From Leifsonia shinshuensis (lineage in GTDB: Bacteria > Actinomycetota > Actinomycetes > Actinomycetales > Microbacteriaceae): DNA of 64,000 bases. The notes beneath the pieces were generated by a model. That model ran no database searches, was not told the DNA's origin, and saw only the letters and a list, made by a program, of their open reading frames with translations. The translations under genes were made by a program, and so were the position numbers. Positions 26,886 to 35,075 of this stretch are shown in pieces (the stretch's first letter is position 1; each line of letters starts with the position of its first letter). The stretch lies in assembly GCF_014217625.1 (NCBI RefSeq), contig NZ_CP043641.1:3534001-3598000 (forward strand), read 5' to 3'.

Positions 26886-27956
26886 ATGGAAACACAATTG
26901 CGAATCGCGGTGATCGGCGCCGGCTACTGGGGCCCCAACCTGGCCAGGAACTTCTCGGCCGGCCCCGACTGGCGGCTCGTCGCCATCTGCGACCTGGATC
27001 GCGAACGGGCGGAAGGTCTCGCCGCCCGCGTCGGCGGCGTCGACGTCGAGACCGACGTCGACGCGCTGCTGGCGAGGGACGACCTCGACGCCGTCGCCAT
27101 CGCGACACCTGCCAGAACCCACCACGGCCTCGCCCTCAAGGCGCTCGCCGCGGGCAAGCACGTGATGGTGGAGAAGCCGCTCGCCGACGCAGGCGACCGC
27201 GGCAGGGCGATGGTCGCCGCCGCCGCCTCTCGAGGCCTCGTGCTGATGGCGGACCACACGTACTGCTACACCCCGGCGGTGCTGAAGATCCGCGAGCTGA
27301 TCGAGGAGGGCGCGCTCGGCGACGTCCTCTTCATCGACTCGACCCGGATCAACCTCGGCCTCATCCAGCCCGACGTCGACGTCTTCTGGGATCTGGCGCC
27401 GCACGACCTGTCGATCATCGACTTCATCCTCCCCGGCGGGTTGCGCCCGAAGACCGTGGCGGCCCACGGCGCCGACCCGCTCGGCGCGGGCAAGTCGTGC
27501 GTCGGCTACCTCGTCCTCCCGCTGCAGAACGGCGCCATGGCACACGTGCACGTGAACTGGCTCAGCCCGACCAAGATCCGCCAGATGGTCATCGGCGGCA
27601 CCAAGCGCACGCTGGTCTGGGACGACCTGAACCCGCAGCAGCGGATCAGCGTGTACGACCGCGGCGTGGACCTCGGCCTGCAGGCCGCCGACGGCGTCGA
27701 GCGCACCGCGGCGACCGTCTCCTACCGGCTCGGCGACACCTGGTCGCCCGCCCTCCCCGAGCGGGAGGCCCTGGGGCAGCTCGCGGCCGAGTTCGCCGAG
27801 AGCATCCGCAGCAGGCGCGCTCCGCGCACCGACGGCGCCGCCGGGCTCCGCGTGCTGTCCGTGCTGGAGGCCGCGACCCGCAGCCTCGCCGGCGACGGAG
27901 CCGTGGTCGACGTCGAGGACCCGGCAGACGCCCAGCAGCTGGCGGGTGCGCGGTGA
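26886..27956 (+). CDS. Gfo/Idh/MocA-family oxidoreductase (nucleotide-sugar dehydrogenase)
   Basis: A 356-residue NAD(P)-dependent oxidoreductase. The Rossmann motif G-A-G-Y-W-G-P-N-L (11-19) and E-K-P-L (near 97-100), holding the conserved family lysine, are present. In O-antigen loci, family members oxidise the C3 hydroxyl of UDP-HexNAc sugars to a 3-keto intermediate for amination (WlbA/WbpB and GnnA types). The aminotransferases and acetyltransferases directly downstream support that role. It is the first gene of a run in which the next four are joined by 4-nt overlaps. Exact sugar specificity is inference. Confidence 0.87.
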   Translation: METQLRIAVIGAGYWGPNLARNFSAGPDWRLVAICDLDRERAEGLAARVGGVDVETDVDALLARDDLDAVAIATPARTHHGLALKALAAGKHVMVEKPLADAGDRGRAMVAAAASRGLVLMADHTYCYTPAVLKIRELIEEGALGDVLFIDSTRINLGLIQPDVDVFWDLAPHDLSIIDFILPGGLRPKTVAAHGADPLGAGKSCVGYLVLPLQNGAMAHVHVNWLSPTKIRQMVIGGTKRTLVWDDLNPQQRISVYDRGVDLGLQAADGVERTAATVSYRLGDTWSPALPEREALGQLAAEFAESIRSRRAPRTDGAAGLRVLSVLEAATRSLAGDGAVVDVEDPADAQQLAGAR

Positions 27957-28951
27957 CCGCCCTGGACGGCGCCGACGTGCTCGTCACGGGAGGCGCCGGC
28001 ACCATCGGCTCGCAGATCGTCGACCAGCTCCTGGAGGCGGGCGCCGCGCACGTCGACGTGCTCGACAACCTCGTGCGCGGCCGCCTGGCCAACCTCGACG
28101 ACGCGCTGGCCTCCGGCCGGGTCACCCTCGTGCAGGGCGACCTGCGCGACCGTGACCTCGTGCACGACGTCACGCGCGGCAAGGACCTGGTCTACCACGA
28201 GGCCGCCATCCGCATCACGCAGTGCGCGGAGGAGCCGAGGCTCGCGCTGGAGGTGCTGGTCGACGGCAGCTTCAACGTCTACGAGGCGGCGGTCGAGCAC
28301 GGCGTCGACAAGCTCATCACCGCGTCCTCCGCGTCGGTGTACGGCCTGGCAGAGGAGTTCCCGACGCCGGAGCGCCACCATCACCACAACAACGACACGT
28401 TCTACGGCGCGGCCAAGTCGTTCAACGAGGGAATGCTGCGCAGCTTCCGCGCGATGAACGGGCTGGATTACGTCATCCTGCGCTACTTCAACGTCTACGG
28501 CCCGCGGATGGACGTGCACGGCCTCTACACCGAGGTCCTGGTGCGCTGGATGGAGCGGATCGCCGACGGGAAGCCGCCGCTGATCTTCGGCGATGGCCTC
28601 CAGACGATGGACTTCGTCTTCACGCGCGACATCGCCAGAGCCAACCTGCTGGCGGCGACCGCCGACGTGCAGGAGGGCTTCTACAACATCGCGAGCGGCA
28701 CCGAGACCAGCCTCCTGGAGCTGGCCCAGGCGCTGCTGGCGGCGATGGACTCCGACCTGGAGGTCGAACACGGCCCGGAGCGCGCGGTCAACGGGGTCAC
28801 CCGCCGGCTCGCCGACGTCACCGCGGCGCAGCGCGACCTCGGTTTCACGGCGGAGGTGCCGCTGGAGGACGGCCTGCGCGAGCTGGTCGAATGGTGGCGC
28901 CCGCTGCGCGAGGAGATCGCGGCCGGCCGGGCGGAGCTGGTGACGTCATGA
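27953..28951 (+). CDS. NAD-dependent epimerase/dehydratase (extended SDR)
   Basis: A 332-residue extended short-chain dehydrogenase acting on nucleotide sugars. It has T-G-G-A-G-T-I-G-S (about 10-18), the catalytic Ser-Ser pair in T-A-S-S-A-S-V-Y-G, and Y-G-A-A-K for the Tyr/Lys dyad. R-Y-F-N-V-Y-G-P-R contributes to nucleotide-sugar binding. A cluster of four His (R-H-H-H-H-N-N) before the active-site Tyr is unusual. The GTG start shares GTGA with the previous stop. It could be a C4 epimerase or a 4,6-dehydratase; the motifs do not decide. Confidence 0.85.
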   Translation: MTALDGADVLVTGGAGTIGSQIVDQLLEAGAAHVDVLDNLVRGRLANLDDALASGRVTLVQGDLRDRDLVHDVTRGKDLVYHEAAIRITQCAEEPRLALEVLVDGSFNVYEAAVEHGVDKLITASSASVYGLAEEFPTPERHHHHNNDTFYGAAKSFNEGMLRSFRAMNGLDYVILRYFNVYGPRMDVHGLYTEVLVRWMERIADGKPPLIFGDGLQTMDFVFTRDIARANLLAATADVQEGFYNIASGTETSLLELAQALLAAMDSDLEVEHGPERAVNGVTRRLADVTAAQRDLGFTAEVPLEDGLRELVEWWRPLREEIAAGRAELVTS

Positions 28952-30099
28952 ACCGGATCAACGTCATGAAGCCGTGGCTCGGCGAGGAGGAGATCGCCGC
29001 CGTCACGGAGGTGATCGCCTCCGGCTGGGTGGCTCAGGGCCCACGCGTGGCGCGCTTCGAAGAGGAGTTCGCCGCCGCGATGGGCGCGCCCCACGCGGTC
29101 GCGACCTCCAACTGCACGACCGCTCTGCACCTGGCGCTGGTCGTGGCGGGCGTGGGGCGGGGCGACGACGTGGTCGTCCCGTCCTTCTCCTTCATCGCCA
29201 CGGCGAACGCGCCCACCTACGTCGGCGCGCGACCGGTGTTCGCCGACGTGGACGCCGTGACGGGCGACCTCACCCCTGGGTCGGTCGCCGCGGCGCTCAC
29301 CGAGAGCACCCGCGCGGTCATCGTCGTCGACCAGGGCGGCGTGCCGGCCGACCTCGACGGCATCCGCGCGGTGTGCGACCCGAAGGGCATCGTCGTGATC
29401 GAGGACGCCGCCTGCGGCGCCGGCTCGACCTACCGCGGCCGGCCGGTCGGGGCGGGGGCGGACGTCACCGCGTGGTCGTTCCACCCGCGCAAGCTGCTGA
29501 CCACCGGCGAGGGCGGCATGCTGACCACCTCGAACCGCGCCTGGGCCGACCGGGCCCGGCGGCTCCGCGAGCACTCCATGAGCGTTTCGGCGGCCGACCG
29601 CCAGGCGAGCATCCTGGCGCCGCAGGAGGAGTACACCGAGATCGGCTTCAACTACCGGATGACCGACCTGCAGGCGGCGGTCGGCATCGTCCAGCTCGGG
29701 CGCCTGCCGGAGATCGTCCGGCGGCGCAGGGAGCTGGCCGCGCGCTACGCCGAGCTGATCGGCGACATCCCCGGACTGCGGCCGGTCACCGACCCCGAGT
29801 GGGGCACCGGCAACTTCCAGTCCTACTGGGTGGAGGTCGAGTCGTCGTTCGGAGCCTCGCGGGAGCGGACGATGGAGGTGCTCGCCGAGGCGGGCGTCTC
29901 CGCGCGACGCGGCATTATGGCCGCCCACCGGCAGCCGGCGTACCGCGACGTGGACACCGGCTCCGTCCCGCTGCCCGTGACCGAGCGGCTGACCGACGGC
30001 ACGCTGATCCTCCCGCTCTTCCACGAGCTGACCGGGGCCGAGCAGCTGCGCGTCGTGGACGCCCTCCGCGAGGCCGGCGAACTGCGGGGTGCGGCATGA
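28948..30099 (+). CDS. DegT/DnrJ/EryC1/StrS-family PLP aminotransferase (first copy)
   Basis: A 383-residue PLP-dependent sugar aminotransferase. The PLP lysine is in S-F-H-P-R-K-L-L-T-T-G-E-G-G (near 184), E-D-A-A-C-G-A-G is near 152, and N-Y-R-M-T-D-L-Q-A-A-V-G is the family signature. It transfers an amino group, usually from glutamate, to a keto-sugar nucleotide. The ATG shares ATGA with the epimerase stop and its own stop shares ATGA with the NeuD-like acetyltransferase, so this pair probably makes one N-acetylated amino sugar, as PglE and PglD do. Confidence 0.9.
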   Translation: MNRINVMKPWLGEEEIAAVTEVIASGWVAQGPRVARFEEEFAAAMGAPHAVATSNCTTALHLALVVAGVGRGDDVVVPSFSFIATANAPTYVGARPVFADVDAVTGDLTPGSVAAALTESTRAVIVVDQGGVPADLDGIRAVCDPKGIVVIEDAACGAGSTYRGRPVGAGADVTAWSFHPRKLLTTGEGGMLTTSNRAWADRARRLREHSMSVSAADRQASILAPQEEYTEIGFNYRMTDLQAAVGIVQLGRLPEIVRRRRELAARYAELIGDIPGLRPVTDPEWGTGNFQSYWVEVESSFGASRERTMEVLAEAGVSARRGIMAAHRQPAYRDVDTGSVPLPVTERLTDGTLILPLFHELTGAEQLRVVDALREAGELRGAA

Positions 30100-30725
30100 G
30101 GGACCTCGTCCTGATCGGCGCCAGCGGGCTCGCCCGCGAGGTGATGGCGATGCAGCAGACGGGCGCGCGCGTGATCGGCGTGCTGGACGACGACCCGGGC
30201 CTGCACGGGCACAGCATCGGCGGGGTCGAGATCCTCGGCGGCGTGGAGCTGGCCGGGGAGCTCCCCGGCGCGCTGACCGTCTGCGTCGGCAGCGGCTCGG
30301 GCCGCAGGTCCGTCGTGCAGCGGCTGGCGGCGCTCGGCGTCGGGCCGGAGCGTTACGCCACGGTGGTCGACGACTCGGCGCGCCTGTCCGTCAACAGCCT
30401 GGTGGGCGCCGGCTCGATCATCCTCGCCGGCACCGTGCTGACCGCCGACGTGATCGTCGGGCGCCATGTCGTCCTGATGCCGAACTGCACGCTCACGCAC
30501 GACGACATCGTGGACGACTTCGTGACGCTCGCGGCCGGCGTCGCGGTGGGTGGCGTGGTGCGGCTCGGCGAGGCCGCCTACCTCGGCATGAACTCGTCCA
30601 TCCGCCAGCGGGTCTCCGTCGGCGCGGGCGCGACCATCGGGATGGGGGCCGTCGTGCTCTCGGACGTCCCGGCGGGACAGACCTGGGCCGGAGTGCCCGC
30701 ACGAGAACTGGGGGTACGGCTGTGA
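30096..30725 (+). CDS. NeuD/PglD-family sugar O/N-acyltransferase
   Basis: A 209-residue acyltransferase with the two-part PglD layout. An N-terminal nucleotide-sugar-binding beta-alpha-beta segment (L-I-G-A-S-G-L-A-R-E-V, residues 6-16) precedes a C-terminal left-handed beta-helix of hexapeptide repeats, in which N-C-T-L-T-H-D places the conserved His. PglD homologues use acetyl-CoA to acetylate the amino group added by the partner aminotransferase. It is coupled to both neighbours by 4-nt overlaps. Confidence 0.87.
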   Translation: MRDLVLIGASGLAREVMAMQQTGARVIGVLDDDPGLHGHSIGGVEILGGVELAGELPGALTVCVGSGSGRRSVVQRLAALGVGPERYATVVDDSARLSVNSLVGAGSIILAGTVLTADVIVGRHVVLMPNCTLTHDDIVDDFVTLAAGVAVGGVVRLGEAAYLGMNSSIRQRVSVGAGATIGMGAVVLSDVPAGQTWAGVPARELGVRL

Positions 30726-31825
30726 GGGTCCCACTTGTCGATCTGGTCGCCCAGAACACCGAGACCGCGGACGACATCCGCACGGCGGTCGACCACGTGT
30801 TCGAGACGGCCTCCTACATCGGCGGCAGCGACGTCGGCGCCTTCGAGCGCGAATACGCCGAGGCCACCGGCGCCGGCCACTGCGTCGGCGTCGGCAACGG
30901 CACGGACGCGCTCGAGCTCGCGTTGCGCGCGGCGGGCGTGACCGCGGGCGGGGAGGTCGTCCTCCCCGCGAACACCTTCATCGCTACGGCGGAGGCGGTC
31001 TCGCGCATCGGCGCCGTCCCGGTCTTCGCGGACGTCGACGACGAGCACCTGCTCCTGGACCCGGCCGCGGCCGCGGCGGCGGTCACCTCCCGCACGCAGG
31101 CGGTCGTGCCCGTGCACCTGTTCGGCCAGGTGGCGCCGGTCGGGGCCATCCGGCGGGCGCTCGGCTCCACCGATATCCCGATCGTGGAGGACGGCGCGCA
31201 GTCGCAGGGCGCGGAGAGCGTCGACGGCCGGGCGGGAAGCCTGGGCATGGTCGCCTCCACATCCTTCTATCCGGGCAAGAACCTCGGAGCGGCGGGGGAC
31301 GCGGGGGCCGTGACAACAGGCGATCCCGAGATCGCACGCACGGTGCGCGTCATCGCGTCCCACGGCAGCGAGAAGAAGTACGTGCACGAGCTGGTCGGCT
31401 TCAACTCGCGGATGGACTCGCTCCAGGCGGCCGTGCTGCGCGTCAAGCTGCGCCACCTCGCGGACTGGAACCGCCGCCGCAGGGTCGCTGCAGCGCGCTA
31501 CTCCGCCCTCCTGGAGGGCGTGGCCGGCGTCCGGCTGCCGTCGAGCGCCCCGGGCAACCTCGACGTCTGGCACCTCTATGTCGTGCGCGTCGACGAGCGC
31601 GACCGGGTGCTGGCGCGCCTGAACGAGGCCGGCATCGGAGCGGCGATCCACTACCCGACGCCGCTGCACCTGACCGCCGCGTACCGCGACGGTGCGCCCG
31701 GGCGCGGGTCGTTCCCGATCGCGGAGGCCGCGGCCGACCGGATCCTGTCCCTCCCTCTTTATCCGCACATCACGGCCGACCAGCAGGAGTTCGTCGCGGA
31801 GGAGCTCGCGGCGGCGCTGCGTTGA
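30722..31825 (+). CDS. DegT/DnrJ/EryC1/StrS-family PLP aminotransferase (second copy)
   Basis: A 367-residue sugar aminotransferase, clearly divergent from the one two genes upstream. The PLP lysine sits in F-Y-P-G-K-N-L-G-A-A-G-D-A-G (near 185), the WbpE/FdtB-like variant that is typical of 3-amination enzymes, and E-D-G-A-Q-S-Q-G is near 160. G-N-G-T-D-A-L-E-L-A-L binds the cofactor phosphate. It begins with GTG overlapping the acetyltransferase stop. With the Gfo/Idh dehydrogenase and the WbpD-like acetyltransferase at 35076 it could form a 3-acetamido-sugar branch; this is inference. Confidence 0.9.
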   Translation: MRVPLVDLVAQNTETADDIRTAVDHVFETASYIGGSDVGAFEREYAEATGAGHCVGVGNGTDALELALRAAGVTAGGEVVLPANTFIATAEAVSRIGAVPVFADVDDEHLLLDPAAAAAAVTSRTQAVVPVHLFGQVAPVGAIRRALGSTDIPIVEDGAQSQGAESVDGRAGSLGMVASTSFYPGKNLGAAGDAGAVTTGDPEIARTVRVIASHGSEKKYVHELVGFNSRMDSLQAAVLRVKLRHLADWNRRRRVAAARYSALLEGVAGVRLPSSAPGNLDVWHLYVVRVDERDRVLARLNEAGIGAAIHYPTPLHLTAAYRDGAPGRGSFPIAEAAADRILSLPLYPHITADQQEFVAEELAAALR

Positions 31826-31839
31826 CCCCAAACCGGGGG
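31826..31839. promoter_or_regulatory. CCCCA-N4-GGGGG palindrome upstream of the lhgO-like gene
   Basis: CCCCAAACCGGGGG begins immediately after the aminotransferase stop codon. It has the same layout as the sites at 22231, 33169 and 57656. It is followed 8 bp later by CCTCATTTTCG (31848-31858), an 11-mer that recurs at 33211. Confidence 0.4.
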
Positions 31840-31847
31840 TGATTTTC

Positions 31848-31858
31848 CCTCATTTTCG
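31848..31858 (+). promoter_or_regulatory. CCTCATTTTCG element, copy 1
   Basis: This 11-mer in the 136-bp gap before the lhgO-like gene is identical to 33211-33221 before the sugar transferase. Its AT content is unusual for the region. No -35/-10 pair is clear here. Confidence 0.35.
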
Positions 31859-31961
31859 CTTCGCGGACTGGGCTTTTGCGGCGCTCGTCGCGATTATGAG
31901 AACTATTCATTTCCCTGGATCAGGGCGAGCGCTGCGTCACCGAGTCGTGCTGGAGGAGTCG

Positions 31962-33149
31962 ATGGGCCCGAGCGTCGTCGTCGTGGGAGGAGGGATCCTC
32001 GGACTGGCGTTCGCGGCGCACGCCGCCCGCCGCGGAACCCGGGTCACGCTCCTGGAGAAGGAGGACGACTGGGCCGCCCACCAGACCGGCCACAACAGCG
32101 GCGTGGTCCACGCCGGCCCCTACTACCGGCCGGGATCGCTCAAGGCCAGGATGTGCGCCGCGGGGAACGCGTCCATGATCGCCTTCGCGCGCGACCACGA
32201 CATCCCGCACGCCGTGCCCGGCAAGCTGATCGTGGCCACCGATGAGAACGAGCTCGACGGCCTGCACGAGCTGCACAGGCGCGCGGAGGCCAACGGCGTG
32301 CCGTGCCATCTCGTCGACGGCGTCGAGGCGTCCGAGTACGAGCCGGAGGTGTACGCCGTCGAGGCGCTCCGGGTCGAGACCACAGGCATCATCGACTACC
32401 GTGCGGTCTGCCGCGAGCTCGCCGTGATCGCGATGCGGCACGGCGCCGAGCTCCGCACCGGCGCGCGGGTCGTCGCCATCCACGATTCGGCCGACGGTGT
32501 CGTGGTGGAGCACGAGGGCGGGGAGGCCCGCGGCTCGATCCTGGTCAACTGCGCCGGGCTGCAGGCCGACCGCGTCGCGCTCCTGGCCGGCGTCGAGCCG
32601 GAGGTGCGCATCGTGCCGTTCCGCGGCGAGTACTACGAGCTCGTCCCTGAGCGCCGCGACCTCGTGAACGGGCTGATCTACCCGGTGCCCGATCCGCAGC
32701 TGCCGTTCCTCGGCGTGCACCTCACCCGGATGATCGACGGCTCGGTCCACGCCGGGCCGAACGCGGTGCTCGCCCTCAAGCGCGAGGGCTACCGCTGGCG
32801 CGACATCGACGTCCATGACGCGGTGGAGTCGCTGACCTACCCTGGCTTCCTGCGGATGGCGTCGCACAATCTGGAGACCGGTGTGCGGGAGGTCGCCCGG
32901 TCGCTCAGCCGCTCCGCGTTCGCGGCGAGCCTCGCCCGTCTCGTGCCCCGGATCGAGGCCAGGGACATCGTCCGGGCGGGAGCGGGCGTCCGCGCGCAGG
33001 CCGTCCGCCGCGACGGGACCCTCGCCGACGACTTCGTCATCCAGCGCTCGCGCCATCAGCTCCACGTCCTGAACGCACCGTCCCCGGCCGCCACCAGCGC
33101 CCTGGAGATCGCCGCGTACCTGTTCGCGGAGACCGGCGTCTCGGCCTGA
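31962..33149 (+). CDS. lhgO: L-2-hydroxyglutarate oxidase-like FAD-dependent oxidoreductase
   Basis: A 395-residue DAO-fold flavoprotein. The dinucleotide-binding motif V-G-G-G-I-L-G-L-A is at about residues 8-16, H-N-S-G-V-V-H-A-G-P-Y-Y near 46 matches the LhgO group, and P-F-R-G-E-Y-Y-E-L is near 223. LhgO oxidises L-2-hydroxyglutarate to 2-oxoglutarate. WbpB/WlbA-type sugar 3-dehydrogenases regenerate NAD with 2-oxoglutarate and release 2-hydroxyglutarate, so an oxidase inside this operon could recycle that by-product; this is inference. The ATG at 31962 follows GGAGGAG; a longer N-terminus from 31896 has no ribosome site. The gap upstream holds a conserved palindrome. Confidence 0.85.
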   Translation: MGPSVVVVGGGILGLAFAAHAARRGTRVTLLEKEDDWAAHQTGHNSGVVHAGPYYRPGSLKARMCAAGNASMIAFARDHDIPHAVPGKLIVATDENELDGLHELHRRAEANGVPCHLVDGVEASEYEPEVYAVEALRVETTGIIDYRAVCRELAVIAMRHGAELRTGARVVAIHDSADGVVVEHEGGEARGSILVNCAGLQADRVALLAGVEPEVRIVPFRGEYYELVPERRDLVNGLIYPVPDPQLPFLGVHLTRMIDGSVHAGPNAVLALKREGYRWRDIDVHDAVESLTYPGFLRMASHNLETGVREVARSLSRSAFAASLARLVPRIEARDIVRAGAGVRAQAVRRDGTLADDFVIQRSRHQLHVLNAPSPAATSALEIAAYLFAETGVSA

Positions 33150-33168
33150 CGCGCTCGCGGGGGCACCC

Positions 33169-33182
33169 CCCCCGGACGGGGG
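33169..33182. promoter_or_regulatory. CCCCC-N4-GGGGG palindrome upstream of the sugar transferase
   Basis: CCCCCGGACGGGGG ends 25 bp before the possible -10 TATCCT (33208-33213), which is a typical position for an activator. The same pattern occurs at 22231, 31826 and 57656. Confidence 0.4.
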
Positions 33183-33210
33183 ATAGGTTCGGCTCCGAAA
33201 GCCGATGTAT

Positions 33211-33221
33211 CCTCATTTTCG
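33211..33221 (+). promoter_or_regulatory. CCTCATTTTCG element, copy 2
   Basis: Identical to 31848-31858. It overlaps the end of the possible -10 TATCCT. Confidence 0.35.
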
Positions 33222-33494
33222 TAGAGCTGAGGAACAGTCATTTTTCTGATCGGACTCCGGCCCTGCACACCCGAATACACCTGTGAAACCCGATGAGCAG
33301 GGACGAGTTGTGATGCACGCGAGAACTCCAAGTCCATGCGCCGGTGCGGTCCGCCCGGCGCTTCTCCCTCCGGCCGTCCCCATGCACGGAGCCGGCGGCG
33401 GCAAAGTCGTTCGAGACCACGGCTTTCCCCCAGCCGCCGCCGGTTCTGTCCACCGCGCCCGCCACGGCGCCTCCGGCGAGGGAAGGGGAGAGTG

Positions 33495-35027
33495 ATGACC
33501 GTCGTCCGTCCCCGAGCCGTCGCAGGAGCCGTCGGCGGCCGCTCCCGGCGCCCCTGGCGGCGCTTCGCCGTCGCCGGTGAAGTCGAGAGCCTCCGTCCGG
33601 GAGACGGCCGCCCCTGGGCGCACTCCTACCTGCTGCGGCTCCGGATCACCGACTCGGTCATCATCCTCGCCGCGATCGGCACCGCCTTCGTCATCCGCTT
33701 CGGCACCCACGACATCGCCGCGAGCGTCGCCGGGTTCCCCGTGCCCTACGCGCTCATCTCGCTCCTGATCGCACTGAGCTGGTCGGTCGCCCTCTCCGCG
33801 GGACACACCAGGGACGCGCGGGTCTGCGGCACCGGGCTCACCGAGTACCGCCGGGTGGCGTCCGCCAGCGCCCTGACCTTCGGGCTCCTGGCCATCGTCT
33901 TCCTGGTCGGCGACGTGGAGGTCGCCCGCGGCTACTTCATCCTCGCGCTCCCCGCGGGGGCGGTCGCGCTGCTCGGCAGTCGCTGGATGTGGCGGCGCTG
34001 GCTGATCGGCCAGCAGCGCTACGACCACTACCTCTCCCGCGCCCTCGTGGTCGGGGACCGCGACGACGTCGGCTACGTCGCCGCACAGATCCAGGCGAAG
34101 TCGGGAGCGGCCTACCACGTGGTCGGCGTCGCGACCGAGAACGCCGGCCGCGACCTGGTCGACATCGGCACCGAGCGCATCCCGGTCGTCGGGGGCCTGT
34201 CCGACGTGACGGACGCGGCGCGCCGTCTCGGCGTGGACACGGTCATCGTCGCCGGGCAGCCGCGCGGCGGCAGCCGGTACATCCGCGATCTGGGCTGGGC
34301 GCTGGAGGGCACCGCCACCGACCTCGTGCTGGCGTCGCGGCTGACCGACGTCGCCGGGCCGCGCATCCACTTCCGGCCGGTCGAAGGCCTGCCGTTGATC
34401 CACGTCGAGATCCCGCAGTTCGAGGGCGGCAAGCACATCCTCAAGCGGATGCTCGACGTCGTCCTCTCCGGCGCCGCCCTGGTGGTCCTCGCCATCCCGA
34501 TGGTGATCGTGGGCCTGCTGGTCCGACTGGACTCGCCCGGGCCCGCCCTGTTCCGGCAGGACCGCGTGGGACGCAACGGCTCGACCTTCAAGATGCTGAA
34601 GTTCCGCTCGATGGTCGTCGACGCGGAGGCGCGGCTCGCCGAGCTGAACGACAGGAACGAGGGCAACGGGCTGCTGTTCAAGCTCAGGGACGACCCGCGC
34701 ATCACCCGGATCGGCCACGTCATCCGCAAGTTCTCGATCGACGAGTTCCCTCAGCTGTGGAACGTGCTCGTCGGGGATATGAGCCTCGTCGGACCGCGCC
34801 CGCCGCTGCGGCGCGAGGTCGACGGCTACGAGAGCCACGTCCACCGCCGCTTGTACATCAAGCCGGGTCTCACGGGGATGTGGCAGGTCAACGGCCGCTC
34901 CGACCTCTCCTGGGACGAGAGCGTCCGCCTCGACCTCTACTACGTGGAGAACTGGTCGCTCACCGGCGACCTGGTGATCCTCTGGCGCACGGCTCGCGTG
35001 CTCCTGCATCCCACCGGCGCCTACTGA
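33495..35027 (+). CDS. Polyprenyl-phosphate sugar-1-phosphate transferase (WbaP/CpsE type), initiating enzyme
   Basis: A 510-residue polyisoprenyl-phosphate hexose-1-phosphate transferase that links the first sugar of the EPS repeat to undecaprenyl phosphate. It has four N-terminal hydrophobic helices (about 50-165), a CoA-binding-like central domain (about 175-320) and a C-terminal catalytic domain. That domain carries K-R-M-L-D-V-V-L-S, P-G-P-A-L-F-R-Q-D-R-V-G-R-N-G, K-F-R-S-M, K-F-S-I-D-E-F-P-Q-L-W-N-V and K-P-G-L-T-G-M-W-Q-V-N-G-R. The ATG follows GGAAGGGGAG. The long leader and upstream palindrome suggest that this is a regulated entry point of the EPS locus. Confidence 0.93.
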   Translation: MTVVRPRAVAGAVGGRSRRPWRRFAVAGEVESLRPGDGRPWAHSYLLRLRITDSVIILAAIGTAFVIRFGTHDIAASVAGFPVPYALISLLIALSWSVALSAGHTRDARVCGTGLTEYRRVASASALTFGLLAIVFLVGDVEVARGYFILALPAGAVALLGSRWMWRRWLIGQQRYDHYLSRALVVGDRDDVGYVAAQIQAKSGAAYHVVGVATENAGRDLVDIGTERIPVVGGLSDVTDAARRLGVDTVIVAGQPRGGSRYIRDLGWALEGTATDLVLASRLTDVAGPRIHFRPVEGLPLIHVEIPQFEGGKHILKRMLDVVLSGAALVVLAIPMVIVGLLVRLDSPGPALFRQDRVGRNGSTFKMLKFRSMVVDAEARLAELNDRNEGNGLLFKLRDDPRITRIGHVIRKFSIDEFPQLWNVLVGDMSLVGPRPPLRREVDGYESHVHRRLYIKPGLTGMWQVNGRSDLSWDESVRLDLYYVENWSLTGDLVILWRTARVLLHPTGAY

Positions 35028-35075
35028 AGCGCCACCACCCGACTGAACACGAGCGACGACCTGGGGGCGACGCCG

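Larger units (their letters stand above)
33150..33494 (+). other. 345-bp leader before the sugar transferase; no convincing gene
   Basis: The stretch holds the CCCCC-N4-GGGGG palindrome (33169-33182), a possible -10 TATCCT (33208-33213), the shared CCTCATTTTCG element and then about 270 bp of likely 5' leader. A 70-codon frame (33283-33495) ends exactly in TGATG over the downstream start codon, but its third positions are not GC-biased. I therefore treat it as leader RNA rather than a gene. Confidence 0.5.

Noticed and set aside
33283..33495. 70-codon frame in the leader of the sugar transferase
   Set aside because: Third positions are much less GC-biased than in real genes here and no ribosome site precedes its GTG; the TGATG junction alone is not enough.
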